Shown here one piece after another: positions 47,951 through 59,205 of a stretch of DNA of 64,000 bases (the first letter of the stretch is position 1; the number at the start of each line of letters is the position of its first letter). The notes under the pieces are model-generated. The model was not told the DNA's origin, did not search any database, and saw nothing but the letters and a program-made list of their open reading frames with translations. The stretch comes from Toxonevra muliebris (taxonomy: Eukaryota; Arthropoda; Insecta; Diptera; Pallopteridae). The stretch covers positions 16,878,708 through 16,942,707 of the forward strand of contig OY829329.1 in NCBI GenBank assembly GCA_963691655.1, in the 5' to 3' direction. The position numbers and the translations under genes were made by a program.

Positions 47951-49869
47951 TATGAGGTAGTAAAAGGCAATCATCTTCCTCCATATCCACAGATACAGAG
48001 TATTGATGCAAGGGCCTAGGTACACACATTTTTAGTGGAAGACTCAGACAAACTTTCAATGGGTAAAATACAACTAAAAAATAATATTTTTCGGCGTACG
48101 TCAGCAGATCAATCCAATACAGCACTTCGCCAAGCCACAGAAATCGAGTTCTACACTTTGTTTAAGACTGGCACTGATATGAACTAAGTATCGAAAACTT
48201 TTTTTTTAGCTCCCGCTGGTCTACGGGGCTTGCTGTTTCTTGTGATACGTTTACACTAGTTTACATGCGTTGAGTGGTTGAATTTGATTTGAGCTTTCAC
48301 GTAGCAATTGAAGTCTGCTTCTGGCTCTTAATTAAACTTAAGAACCGTGTCCCTGGACAATTTTTATATGTTTTGGCATAATAAAACCAGTCAGAGTATC
48401 ACATGGAAGTGCTAAGCTCGCAAAATGAGAAGAATATACCTGTTTATGGGTTTAAGGATTTCGCCTTCTCACACTGAAATAGATTCGTCAATTTTGCTGC
48501 ATAGTGTTTACCCTGCTATTGTAAATATTTATCATTGCAATGCCTTCTCTGCTTAGCTGAGCTTGAGTTAGCTCTATACTTTATGTTGTTTTTTGTTATT
48601 TACTTGTGGGATTTCACATGTGTCAGTGTTACTGGCCATAATTGGAAGGAGCTTTTGTGCTGTCACTTTCGTTTGGTGTGCAACTTTTCTAATTGAACAA
48701 ATAATTGTAGAGGTATATCCTCGACAACCATGACGATGACGACGACGACGACAATTCAGAGTACAAATAAAAATAAACACTAACAGTTATGTTTAGCTGT
48801 AGTTATTTGTTTTAGTTTGTTTTTGTGCTACTCATAATGTTTTGGAAACAACTGAGATATCGCCTATTAATATTCCATCATCAAAAATAACAATAATATA
48901 CAAAGATATGCTTTAAAATGTTATAATAACTAAGAAGAATTTGTTAGGGAATTTTCTGAGATGGCAATGACAATGAGCGCCTTCCATAAAAAAGTATATG
49001 GAAAATGTAAAGAGGATCTGGATGGATCCAAAAATTGGTTAAAAACAAACGGATTTTTTAAATTGAAATTTACAGTTTTTTTTCGTTGTTTAACGCCACA
49101 AAATAAGATGCAACAGTAACAACATAGTAACAATAGTTGCAACGTTAGCAGACCAAAACCAAAATAATCACTAGAATGAGAATATTTCATCCAAATGTCA
49201 CGTACATAATTTTAGATTTCAACCAAAAATTAATTGGAAAGAAATTTGGAAATCTTGGAAAAGATTTATGCTATTTGGCAGCTGCAAGATTTTCATTACA
49301 TAAAATGAAGAAATTTAATTTAAAATAAAAATCACAACGACTTCGACTTCAAAGCTGAACGGTTCGGTTTCATTAATTTATATAGAGTGCTAAAATACAC
49401 TAATATTAATATGAAATTGTGAATTTAATATTTAAATTGAAGTGTGGAAGAAACTACAAAGTTTGAGATAAATCAGTCAATGCCAATATTGTATGAGCTC
49501 ATTCTGGAATCAAATACCACAAGTGTTTCTTCATTTTTTTAATTATAGCGTCAGACACAACTTTATCAATTTAGAAAAATTCGAAAGCGGGCCGCAAAAA
49601 ATCTAAATCCTGATTGAAGCAAACAATAAAATTCGTACATCTCTTCCAATCATTAATGTAAAGTTTAACGGTAAAAATTGTGATATCCCCGAATACGAAC
49701 TGAGTTCTCTCGAAGTCAAATTGAATTGAACACAAAACATTGAAAAATCTAAGGTGAAAAGCAACGCAGTTGTTCGTGAGCTTCAACGGTTCCTTATAAT
49801 CGTTGCGTATTTGAGTATGTTTGAGCTGGTGAGGAGGGTTAATGGGTAATGCATGCGCAATCACAAGTT
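47951..49869. other. Non-coding stretch
   Basis: GACGATGACGACGACGACGA at 48733-48752 is a simple repeat. Otherwise nothing recognised. Confidence 0.35.
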
Positions 49870-50095
49870 GTCAGCCACCGGTTGGCATCACATAGCCTCT
49901 CTTACCCAAGTCCTAGCTCCACCTCCAAGCGGTATCCTCTGGAAACCTGAGCAACCCTGCCTGAAATGGTGTATCAAACCACTGTGAAAGGCGGGGTCAG
50001 GGCCAACGGAGCAGGGCGAAATGGTCCTCCGAAAAGGGGGTTGAACGAAGGACGACAATCTTCCACAAAAAAAAAAAAAAAAAAAAAAAAAAAAC
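49870..50095 (+). mobile_element. GC-rich retroposed fragment with poly-A tail
   Basis: About 190 bp of clearly GC-richer sequence (CCTCCAAGCGGTATCCTCTGG, AAGGCGGGGTCAGGGCCAAC) ends in a run of about 28 A at 50067-50094. This looks like the 3' untranslated end of a poly-A-tailed LINE or a SINE. No tRNA-type promoter boxes were identified. A rough target duplication (ACAAGTTGTCAG / ACAACTGTCATG) is not exact. Confidence 0.5.
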
Positions 50096-50159
50096 AACTG
50101 TCATGAGACCTACAATTGTGGGAGGCCAGGTTCAACTAGAACAGTGTATTTAATTTAAG

Positions 50160-51080
50160 CTTATTTATTTTTAAATATTCTTCAACTTTTTTTTAAATCG
50201 TCGTTTAGATGTTCAATACATTCTTCACAGTTATTTCCGGGCGTGATACATTGTCTTCAGATATGCTTCGCAAATTCCATATCTTCTCTGCGAAACCTAT
50301 ATGAGCCATTAGAAAGAATAACTTGTTTTGGAAGCAGATGATTCAACCTGCAGTGCTCCGTTATAATTACTGTAATGATTCTTAGATTGTTCTCCCTTCT
50401 GTTCATACATTCCTTAAAGCATTTTAGACTATATGTTTCTATTTTCGAGTACTCTAACCCTTGCAAATTTCACCTTTTCAATGACATTATTCCTGCCATT
50501 GATATATATATATTAAGAATAATAGTGTTCCCAGAATCACTCATTGCGGTACACTCAATGCTATAAGTTAAACATCAGATTCGTACTGTTACACTCTCGT
50601 GTAGCTTTCAAATCATTATAGCTCAATATCCAGCGCGTCGTATTCGCCTAACATTTATATTAGGATAATCTTGTCAATAGTTTCGAAAGCCCGCTGAAAG
50701 TCCAAAGAGACGGCTACTAAGTATCTTTTTTCAATTTGGTTTTCCAATCTGTTATATCTAGGTTAAGCAATGTTTCACAACTGTGTATCCGCCCTAAACC
50801 TTGATTGGTGTTCTGAAATTAATTTATTTTTTCCCATATACTTTTCTAACTGTTTGTGAACTATTTTTTTCCATAATTTTGCTTTCGGTCATTAACATAT
50901 TGACTGGACGCAATTCTTCGCGTTTAACCGTATTTTTCACCCTTTCCACCGGTATTACCATAGACGTCTTCCAACAGTTTGGAAATATTTCTGATTGCCA
51001 GAATTTGTTTATTACTTGTAAATAGCTAGAGCCAATAACATTAAACACACTCAGTTGAGTGCTTCTTCTCCTTAACAACT
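50160..51080 (-). mobile_element. LINE fragment: RT joined to C-terminal tail
   Basis: The minus strand from 51078 reads RT block SSYLQVINKFWQSEIFPNCW and LRPVNMLMTESKIMEK. With breaks come FLDFQRAFETIDK-like (near 50690-50730) and then, skipping the active site and RNase H, the C-terminal motif ITEHCRLNHLLPKQVILSNG (50330-50390). The last 200 bp match 51240-51470 closely (GAAACCTATATGAG, CTGTAATGATTCT, TTTTCGAGT). Internally deleted and dead. Confidence 0.7.
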
Positions 51081-51189
51081 GCTTATTAGCTCTACTTAGA
51101 TCTATTGAACTGCAACCTTTAAGATCTATTGCGCCCTTGCATGGACATACAGTACATCTATGGAATACATCTTAGGACAAATTAACTGC

Positions 51190-52350
51190 AACCTTCATGG
51201 ACATACAGTACTTCTAGGGAGTACAGATTGACGTATATATAAATGCGAAACACTGTTCTAAGATGTGCTTCGCAGATTGAGCATCTCGTCTGCAAAACCT
51301 ATATGAGTCCTTAAAAAGTATGTTTAATAAGCTTTGAAAACAGATAATTCAACCTTAAGTCACCCGCTAAAATTCCTGTAATGATTCTGAGATTATTCTC
51401 CCCTCTTTTTATTCCTTAAAGCGTTTCGGACTAAATGTTCCTATATGTATTTTCGAGTGCTCCAACCTTGGTAGATAACTTCCTTTTGCTGTTGTTCTTC
51501 CTTTTTCCTAATTAATAGTGAGAAAGGATCTTTTCGCATAATGGTCCCAGACCCACGAAAGGAGTTGATGTTCCTTTCTTTACGAGTTTATCAGCAACCT
51601 CATTCCCTTTAATCACAATATGCACCGGAACTCATAGGATCAATATTCTACTATTCACGCAGAGCGTATTGAGTTCACAAAGATACCATATCGCTAGTTT
51701 TAGCATTACCTAGTGAGATATAAGTGATAGATTGATAAATAGCATTAACTATCAGTTAGGTTCATTATAAGTATGGTTCTGGGAATCGCACTTCAGAGCA
51801 AAGTATGCATATCTATCTTAATATTGGGACATTTTTTTTTTTTTTTTTTACAAATTTCCAAATTTGGCTGTTCATATTTTAGACTTATTATTTAAAGTAA
51901 TAAGTTTAAACGAACGACAATGGCAGAAAAATACCAAAAAGTTAAACGAAGTTCCCTCATTTCAACAATCTATTGCAAAGTAAACCAATTCCATATATTT
52001 TCGCTTGAAAAGTGCTAGTGTATCTACCCAAGGTCTCATAGTATTTAATCCTTGACCCTACTTCGTTTTCCTCAACTGTTAGAAGGCTGTTTGTGAACCA
52101 TATTATTATATACTGATTTACCTTATATGTTTCAGATATTTTTTCCCATTTCTTTTTGGAATCGATATAGAAAACTAAGCTTGAGTTGCATGTTGTTCCT
52201 CGGTATAACAATTTGAGGATGTTGTCTCTCCAGAATATCCAAATTCTTTCGATCCAAACTTTTTCATGCGCTGATTTCTACACCTCGTTTGAGACTGGAT
52301 GCCACTTGTATGGTTTTTTGAATTTTTTGACCAATCTTGACAGACCAAAT
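51190..52350 (-). mobile_element. LINE fragment: RNase H to 3' end, abutting Ku80
   Basis: Minus strand: RNase H N-terminal part (about 52211-51957; EENEVGSRIKYYETLGRYTS, then TFQAKIYGIGLL), the WVPGHCGIKGNEVADKL-type motif with breaks (about 51640-51570), and a 3' tail matching the neighbour at 50160-50470. The upstream limit is near 52350, about 35 bp from the Ku80 polyadenylation signal, so the insertion sits just past the 3' end of Ku80. Confidence 0.65.
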
Positions 52351-52384
52351 CAATCATACAATGGAAAAAAAAAAACAGTTACGC

Positions 52385-52390
52385 TTTATT
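52385..52390 (-). terminator. Polyadenylation signal of Ku80
   Basis: AATAAA on the minus strand, about 47 bp after the Ku80 stop codon at 52437-52439, in an A/T-rich 3' untranslated region. Confidence 0.65.
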
Positions 52391-52436
52391 TTAAAGTGTA
52401 TATAATAAAAAACAACAAAAATACCGTAATACACAT

Positions 52437-55400
52437 TTACATATTTGCCAGCAAATCATCAACTTCAGTATCATTCATTTCATCATCCAATTCACCCGCT
52501 GCTTCTGCTGCTACTGCTGCTGCAACAGCAGCTTCAACATCATCATTTTCCATATCATCATCAATGGTATAGAATTGACTCAATGCAAGTTTACTTTCGA
52601 GCGTTTCATCACCAACAAAACACAAACCCAAATTATGTTTTACAATAACTTTACGCCAAAAATTATATAATTTTTTTGAAATTACAGCATCTTTGATTTC
52701 ATTAATCCATTTATTATAATCGGTGAAAGTGTTAAAATCATAACAACTCTTGCGATAAACGCTCAAAGCTTCGGAAATTTTTTCCATTTCCTGCTCACTG
52801 GTAGCGAATTCTAAAATTAATTTCCAAAGAACACTACGCAGCTGTGTGGCATATGTTTGGAATTTGGTATCACGTGAGGTACGATCTTGTAGTGTGATGA
52901 CATGGTGTTTTAATAATTTTTCAAAATCTTCAGCAGGTGTTAGTTTCCCGACGCTGTCGAAAGATAATGGTGTGTCCTTAACATCGGATGTGGTGTTCGA
53001 CGAGGCAGCTGAGTTAGTATTTAACGCAGCAGCTTTGGCTGCCGAGCTAGTAGCTGACAATACACACTTCTCTAGAGGAAATAAATCTTTAACCGCTTTC
53101 GCAGCATTTTTAGCATTTTCTTCACGCAACTCTGGTACTTTCCAAAATACATCAACGAAGTTTTTATCTTTAAGCATTTCTTGAAATTGTTCATCATCTT
53201 CACAGACATTCGAGATGACTTTACGCTCTAAAACATCCAGAACATTTTGCTCATAGATATTCGGCAGTCCATTGTAGGGCAATAAATCTTTTTGGTATGT
53301 TTCGCGTGGCAGTACAGACTCCTTAGGATCTAACATTAGGTTCATAGAATCAATGAGTCTATCAACAGCATTTAATTGCTCTTCAGTACATTGAGTTTTG
53401 GGTGTGCTGAGTTTAGGAAAATCCCAAAAATGATGTTGGACGTGATAGGTAAGATGAATCATGGACAAAGAGGCGGGACGATCGGCATGAGGCTGATGAA
53501 AAACAAGAAGGAAATAAATAAATTGTTACAGCAACTAATCATCTCCATAATCATTAATCAACTCACTTCATTCGGCAACAACACTACCAGCTTTGGTGTA
53601 TTGAATTTTGCACTATACATCTTCCAACATAGCACCGCCATATCATTCTTAATCAAAGCTTTAACCAAAGCATCTAATTTTTTTGCCGATGCGTGCATAC
53701 CTTTTTGAGGTACAATCCAATACATTGAATCACCGCAAAAGAATTCATCCTGTATTGATTCACGTTTTGTAAAACCAATAAATTGCAAACCCGGTTGATG
53801 TTGCATAGTATTCTCGGCCAATGTTTCATCATAGGGTATAGCTGTGGCACCCAACATATATCCTTCGATCAGGTCCATAGGAAGAGGTTCGATTTCAGTG
53901 CCAAACGCATAAGATTTAATTTCACGTGAGACTTGCTCTTCCGGCAAGGACCAAACCTTTTTCAATTTGATATTACTTTCGTTGCGTATGGCAATAATGC
54001 CCGAAATGGCTATTTTGATTTTTGTACCAATGCTAAAACTTTGATTCCATGTCCACGGGCGGGTATTGGAAATTTTGAATATTATGCGTTGTGCTTCTTC
54101 GAAGTTGCATAAGGTTGCATCACAATTGCTTACCAATTTCAGTGCATATTCTTCATTTTCAATTTGAAACTTATTTTTCTGAGTATCGCGAAAAATTGCC
54201 ATTGGTTTGTTATCGTTTTTGGGATTATCGATGTATTGTATGTTGTCAGAACTATTCGGCGAGGGGGGAGAGAGAAATTAAGTTTTTGTATATTTATAAG
54301 TATATTTACCAATGAAGTATAAATAAACTGAGTGATTCATAAAATTATAGCCTAAACTCAGGAAATTTTAATTATGAAAATTGTTCCACTGACTGGTTCA
54401 CTATGACTCATAGACGTCTAGCTCAAAAATCTGGAATTAGAAACACGTAATATAAAAATACTTTTCCAGGCTGACTCATTGCCAGATTCGCTGACTTATC
54501 AACATCTAGCATAAACCACTGATCCATATCTACTATATATATATAGTAGATATAAAAATACACTTGTTCTGAGTGACTTATTGGCTGAGTCACTGATTCA
54601 TCAACGTAAAACCCATATAACTTGGTCCTGAGTGATTGGATATTTCTATATGTGAAAGCACTTGTCGTGGCAGGCTTTTTAAATACTTGACTCATCAACG
54701 TCCAACCCTAATGGCTGGACGTAAAACCGTGAAATTTGGAAAGAAGAATATTATCGTATTTTTCTGCATATAAATATGCTTTTTCCCACTGATTCTTTAA
54801 CTGGCTCATTAGCTTATACTGAATATTTTCATATACGAAGATACTTGTCTTAACTGCCTCATTCAATGATTCACTAGGGTCTAACCCTAACTATTGAATT
54901 TCGACTGGCTCATAAACATTGAATCTAAACCAATAAAATATAGAATTTATGAAAAAACATGCCATTGAGTACCCCAATATATACCATAAAATTTTAAAAG
55001 AATCTTAGTATATAGAAATTTTTGCCCTACATACTCAATGAATAATTAATTCACTGTCTCTTGAACGTACAATTCAAACCATTAGGTTTAGAAATATTAA
55101 ACTTGGGGAGAAGTATATGATTTCTTATATGAACACTTGTATTAATTGATTGACTGGTTCAATGAATCATCAACGAAATTTGAGGAAAAGCATTCCATTC
55201 GGTATCTCTATCAATGTATATTAAAAAAAAAAAAAACATTTACTTTGACTGGCTTATTAACTGATTCCCTGACTCAACAATGTCTAACCTAAACCATTGA
55301 ATTAATATCGAATGCTACTTTAAGGTATCTCTATATATAAATTCACTTGCTTGGACTGACTCATGACCTGACAGGCATACTGTTTTTCCAATTCATTAAC

Positions 55401-56557
55401 ACACTATAGGTCGTAGCTGACTCATTGATCGATTCGCTGATTTATTGATTGATACACTGGTTCGTCGATGTTTCACCCAACACAATGGTCCTGGAAACAT
55501 AAAATTTGGAAAGAATCATGGTATTATGGTTTTTTAAATATAAAAATATTTGGCATATTGGTTGATTCACAAATTTACAATTCAAATCACTGGGCTTTCA
55601 TATATGAAATTTAGGGAAAACTATGCCATTGGATAACTTTATATAACTAACTCATTAACTGATTCAATAGTGACTCAACAACTCAACAACTAAGAAATTT
55701 AGAAAGAAAAGTTAGAAAAGCGCTATTTACTTATTTAATTCACTAAAGAAATAGTGAGCAGTATTACAATCTTAATAGAGGGAGTCATCTGTATGAAGGA
55801 AGTAGCTACAACCAGAGTGGTCATTCGTTTTTTTATTTTTACTACATTAGAAGATTACCAATTACTACATTTCTCAACAGTATACTTACACAACAGTCAG
55901 CGTTATATTGCTATTAAATAAATTTTTCGTTATAACATCAAACATATCGTAGCTAATAGGATACCCATTGAAGTCGTTAAACAATAAAATACGTTGACTT
56001 TGAAATTTGAAAGTTCTGTAAGTGCAAAAAACACAAAAATAAATAAATTCTGACTCAATTCTATGACAAGTTTTGCTTACTCTTCACTAGATTTCACCAT
56101 TCCCATAGCGACAACCAAAGCATCCAACCATTCACCCTCATTACAAGCCTCCTCATTAACAAATTTAAAGTAGTTGATAAGTAATTGCCATGTTGGTAAT
56201 CCCACTGTTGGATACTGCGTAATATTGAGATAACCATCGTGATCAACATTGGTATTGACATCGTTGTTGGTATTTTGTGTGCCCAAAAGCACAAAGGAGA
56301 CGTAATCTTTTTTATCGGAACAAATCTGGAAAACAAATTAATGAGTTCTATATGAATATATAAAATATTTTATTATATTTACTTTATCCTTCAAGATTTC
56401 CGCTGCACATTTAACTGATTTCAATTTGAAATCTTCATTGGCGGTGCGACGCACATCCAGAATAATTATCAGGCATTCCTTTTTTGTTTGGGAATTAAAG
56501 TATTACTTGTTATTATATATAAATTTGATTAAGAAATATTACCTTATTTCCCGCCAT
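52437..56557 (-). CDS. Ku80: Ku80 (XRCC5), DNA end-binding subunit
   Basis: Six coding exons: 56557-56543, 56478-56383, 56325-56081, 56015-55890, 54251-53567 and 53492-52437. All introns are GT-AG and the frame is kept at each junction, giving 740 residues (human about 732). Ku80 pairs with Ku70 as a ring that loads on DNA ends for non-homologous end joining. Visible parts: N-terminal vWA domain (start MAGNKECLIIILDVRR; QRILLFNDFNGYPISYDMFD near 125), central Ku core (residues 161-480; SFSIGTKIKIAISG, YMLGATAIPYDE, PKLVVLLPNE), an Ala/Ser/Asn-rich linker (about 535-560), the helical C-terminal domain (about 576-697; VLWKLILE, DYNKWINEIKDAVISKK) and an acidic tail ending EVDDLLANM, like the DNA-PKcs-binding end of vertebrate Ku80. 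The start ATG is followed at once by the first donor. The 1.6-kb fourth intron carries tandem repeats. Confidence 0.94.
54340..55760. repeat. Degenerate tandem repeats in Ku80 intron 4
   Basis: Roughly eleven imperfect units of about 110-130 bp, each with CTGACTCATCAACGTCTAAC, AAACCATTG, GAAATTTGGAAAGAA, ATGCCATTGAGTA, TATATAAA and CACTTGTCTTGACTG blocks. The array fills most of the intron between 55889 and 54252. A 26-bp AT palindrome (TATCTACTATAT and its complement) lies at 54528-54553. Confidence 0.7.
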
Positions 56558-57951
56558 AATTGATAATTATTTTAAAATTGGCGAAAAATTAATTAAAAAA
56601 CAAAACGAAGTTTACAAAATTAACCGGGAAACAATTTCTGTTTCATTTGTTGTGAAATTGTGCCGCGTACATAGTTGCATTTTTAAGTGCTTAGATTTGG
56701 AAACATACGAAACTACATGTTTGCTTTTTTATGGATTAAAAATACAAATAAAAATATTTAGTTTTAACCCATATCCTGACCAAACCCTGTAATAAGTGAT
56801 CTGATTGGAAAATTACTCATATGTTGCATTATATTGTTCTGCAAAAAAAAAAAACCATTTTGTTACCAGAAAAAGCGTTATTAAATCTGTTGACAAGAAA
56901 GATTAAAAAGAACTGTTGTAAGTTTCAGATTAAAATTGTAATCCTTACCTTACTCTGTAGTTTCCTTATATGTAAAATATACTTTATGTGAGAAACGTTT
57001 GTACTCGTAGGAAAATTAAATGTCAGTCTAAAGATAATATATAAAGCAACTCTGTATAAGCTCTAAACAGCTGTATAGTTCTAGCGCCATCTATTTTTAA
57101 AACTTTTTAATGCAAACTGGCAGGAATGCAACAACAATTTTACGAAGTTGTAATGCATAGACATAAATTTGCATTTATATATAAAATACCTAGAAAAATC
57201 GTCGCCTGAGAATTGATTTGGCGGATGGGTATACGAATATGTATACACATACGCCAAATCAATTCTCAGGCGACGTAATGACATCATCATGCAAATTGCA
57301 TTAACATGATTGCAACTAATCTAGTATAAATTGATGACGAATTTTTTATATTGGCAAGTAATTTTCAGATGATGAAATCTTTCTAAAGCTATTTTTTCTA
57401 AGAAAATCATGAATCTTATCATTCGATAATACAAATGATAACATCAGCAGATGATGATTGAAAGGCACTTGAGTAAACAATTAATTAAATAATATATATA
57501 GATATGTACATATATATATCAATAGATGCTGGTAATAGAATTATAAGTTTATAATATAAACATGTGGATATATTAAAGTACAGAACTTTGATATTTAGCT
57601 GACTAATTTGACGCCCATAATAAATTTGTTGAAATATATTTTTCTATTAAATTCTACGTCTATGAATAAGGTAAGCTAGATAGATATTTCGATGCGATTG
57701 AATCATTTTTGCATATGGAGAAACTATTCGGATCAAATTTAGCCACCATTCTTTGACGCTCTCTTGATGCAAAACTTCAGTTCAACACATTTTCCCATTC
57801 CCTTATTTGAAGAAATTCAAGCAAATATGCAATTTAATAAATTCCAATTTTATTCGAAAATAATAAATCATTAGGCACAATTCATAATTCAATAGTTATA
57901 GTGAATAAACCACATATAAATCAACAGTTTTTTTTATATACATTCGTGCAT
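56558..57951. other. Intergenic region between Ku80 and the tandem Ku-CTD gene
   Basis: AT-rich, no coding sequence. It must contain the Ku80 promoter, but no clear TATA or initiator was identified. Notable only for the hairpin at 57200-57275. Confidence 0.45.
57200..57275. repeat. Perfect 24-bp inverted repeat (hairpin)
   Basis: The left arm at 57200-57223 begins CGTCGCCTGAGAATTG. The right arm at 57252-57275 is its exact complement. The 28-nt loop contains GTATAC twice (57229-57234, 57241-57246). Arms this long and perfect suggest a recent event or constraint. Confidence 0.85.
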
Positions 57952-57957
57952 TTTATT
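57952..57957 (-). terminator. Candidate polyadenylation signal of the tandem Ku-CTD gene
   Basis: AATAAA on the minus strand, 90 bp after the stop codon. Another AATAAA overlaps the stop codon itself (58046-58051) but would leave almost no 3' untranslated region. Confidence 0.45.
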
Positions 57958-58046
57958 GGCACTTTTGTGCTTTAAAAACTACAAAACTAATTACAAATGA
58001 ATTACAAAAATTATAAATATAAATGAATGTTCATGTTTTTCTGCAT

Positions 58047-59205
58047 TTATTTGGATTCGGTTTTATTTTCTTCTTTGCTCATTAATGCATCACCAGATTT
58101 AAGAAATTCTTCTGCTGTTGTATCATTTGGATAGTCTTCAAAGAATGGCGAATCCAAAAAACAACACAGGCCACACTTCTTCTGAATAATAACATCTGTC
58201 CAGACTTTAAAATATTTACGCTTGAAAAGTTCATCGCGCACTTTAACAATCCATTCGTTGTACATATCTGGATGGTAAAAATTAGAGTGCGATTTGAAAC
58301 GTTGCAATAGTGAAGCTGCTTTTTTGAATCTCTCATCGCTTAAAGTGTCTTCCTTGAATAGTAAATCCCAAATGAAATCTCGTACTTCTGCCAGCATCTC
58401 TATTAGTTTTTCTTTATCGTCTTGAAAAACTAGGACGGTATAATTAAACCTTTCAATGTAATCATTAGTGCAATTTTCATAAGTAAGGCACGGTGGACAA
58501 CGTTTAATTCCTGCTTGAAATTGTGCCTTGCACCCGCCATAACTGTAGAATGCCTCGGCTTCAATATTATCTAAATCATCAAAAAAGTCACAATCCCTGG
58601 CCCAACAAGGTCCCAATTCTTTTTTCACCATATGATCACGCCAGAAATCGAGCATTTTTCGACGTAGCAATTCATTGCGCACCAATACAATCCACTTATT
58701 ATACTCCCACGGATCATAGAAACAAGCATCAAGTTTGACTGCTTCCAATAATTTAGCTGCCTTTTCATGATTCTCTGTTGGCTCTTTGCTGGTGTTATTC
58801 TCGAAAAGCAATTTCCAAACCATTTCGCGTCCAGCTTTAGATATTTGTTTGTAATTTCTCTCGATAAATCGATCTTCGACCACAACATCAAGTTCCAATT
58901 TTGATTTGACTAGTTTTTTATAGTCTTCCAAAGGATGTTCCATCGAAATATTTGCAATAAATGGAGCAGTCACCTGAGAGAGAGAACGGCAGAGTTAAGT
59001 AAATAATTCGCAATAGTTTCATAATAATTGATTTTAATGTAGAAGTTAACGGAAAAAACTTATTTACATCATCTGCTTTTTTTGCTTCTTCCTCAGTTAG
59101 TTGTTTTGTTACTTCCATTTTGTCACCGTTCGTTAGATGTTTTCGCTTGAATGTTTCATTTATTAAATGTCTAGGTTTCTTGTATATCGAATTTATTTGA
59201 AACAT
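58047..59205 (-). CDS. Protein of two tandem Ku80 C-terminal-type domains
   Basis: Two exons, 59205-59068 and 58973-58047, joined in phase 0 (ADD|VTAPF; donor GTAAAT, acceptor CTCTCAG), give 354 residues. An internal ATG at 59118 with an excellent fly start context (CAAAATGG) would give 325. A TATAAA-like motif just upstream of the first ATG favours the internal start. Residues about 60-191 and 218-341 each align with the Ku80 C-terminal domain next door. Shared blocks: VWKLLFE / IWDLLFK / VLWKLILE; YNKWIVLVRNELLRRK / YNEWIVKVRDELFKRK / YNKWINEIKDAVISKK; FWRDHMVKKELGPC / VWTDVIIQKKCGLC / FWRKVIVKHNLGLC. No vWA domain, Ku core or VDDLL tail is present. The linker is cysteine-rich. This helical domain family binds DNA-PKcs in vertebrate Ku80. 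The function here is unknown; it probably arose by partial duplication of Ku80. Confidence 0.85.

Noticed and set aside
52445..53708. Plus-strand frames opposite Ku80
   Set aside because: They are antisense shadows of Ku80 exons 5 and 6, whose frame is supported by homology and exact splice phase.
54528..54553. AT palindrome as a microRNA precursor
   Set aside because: It is too short and of simple TA sequence, within a satellite-like intron.
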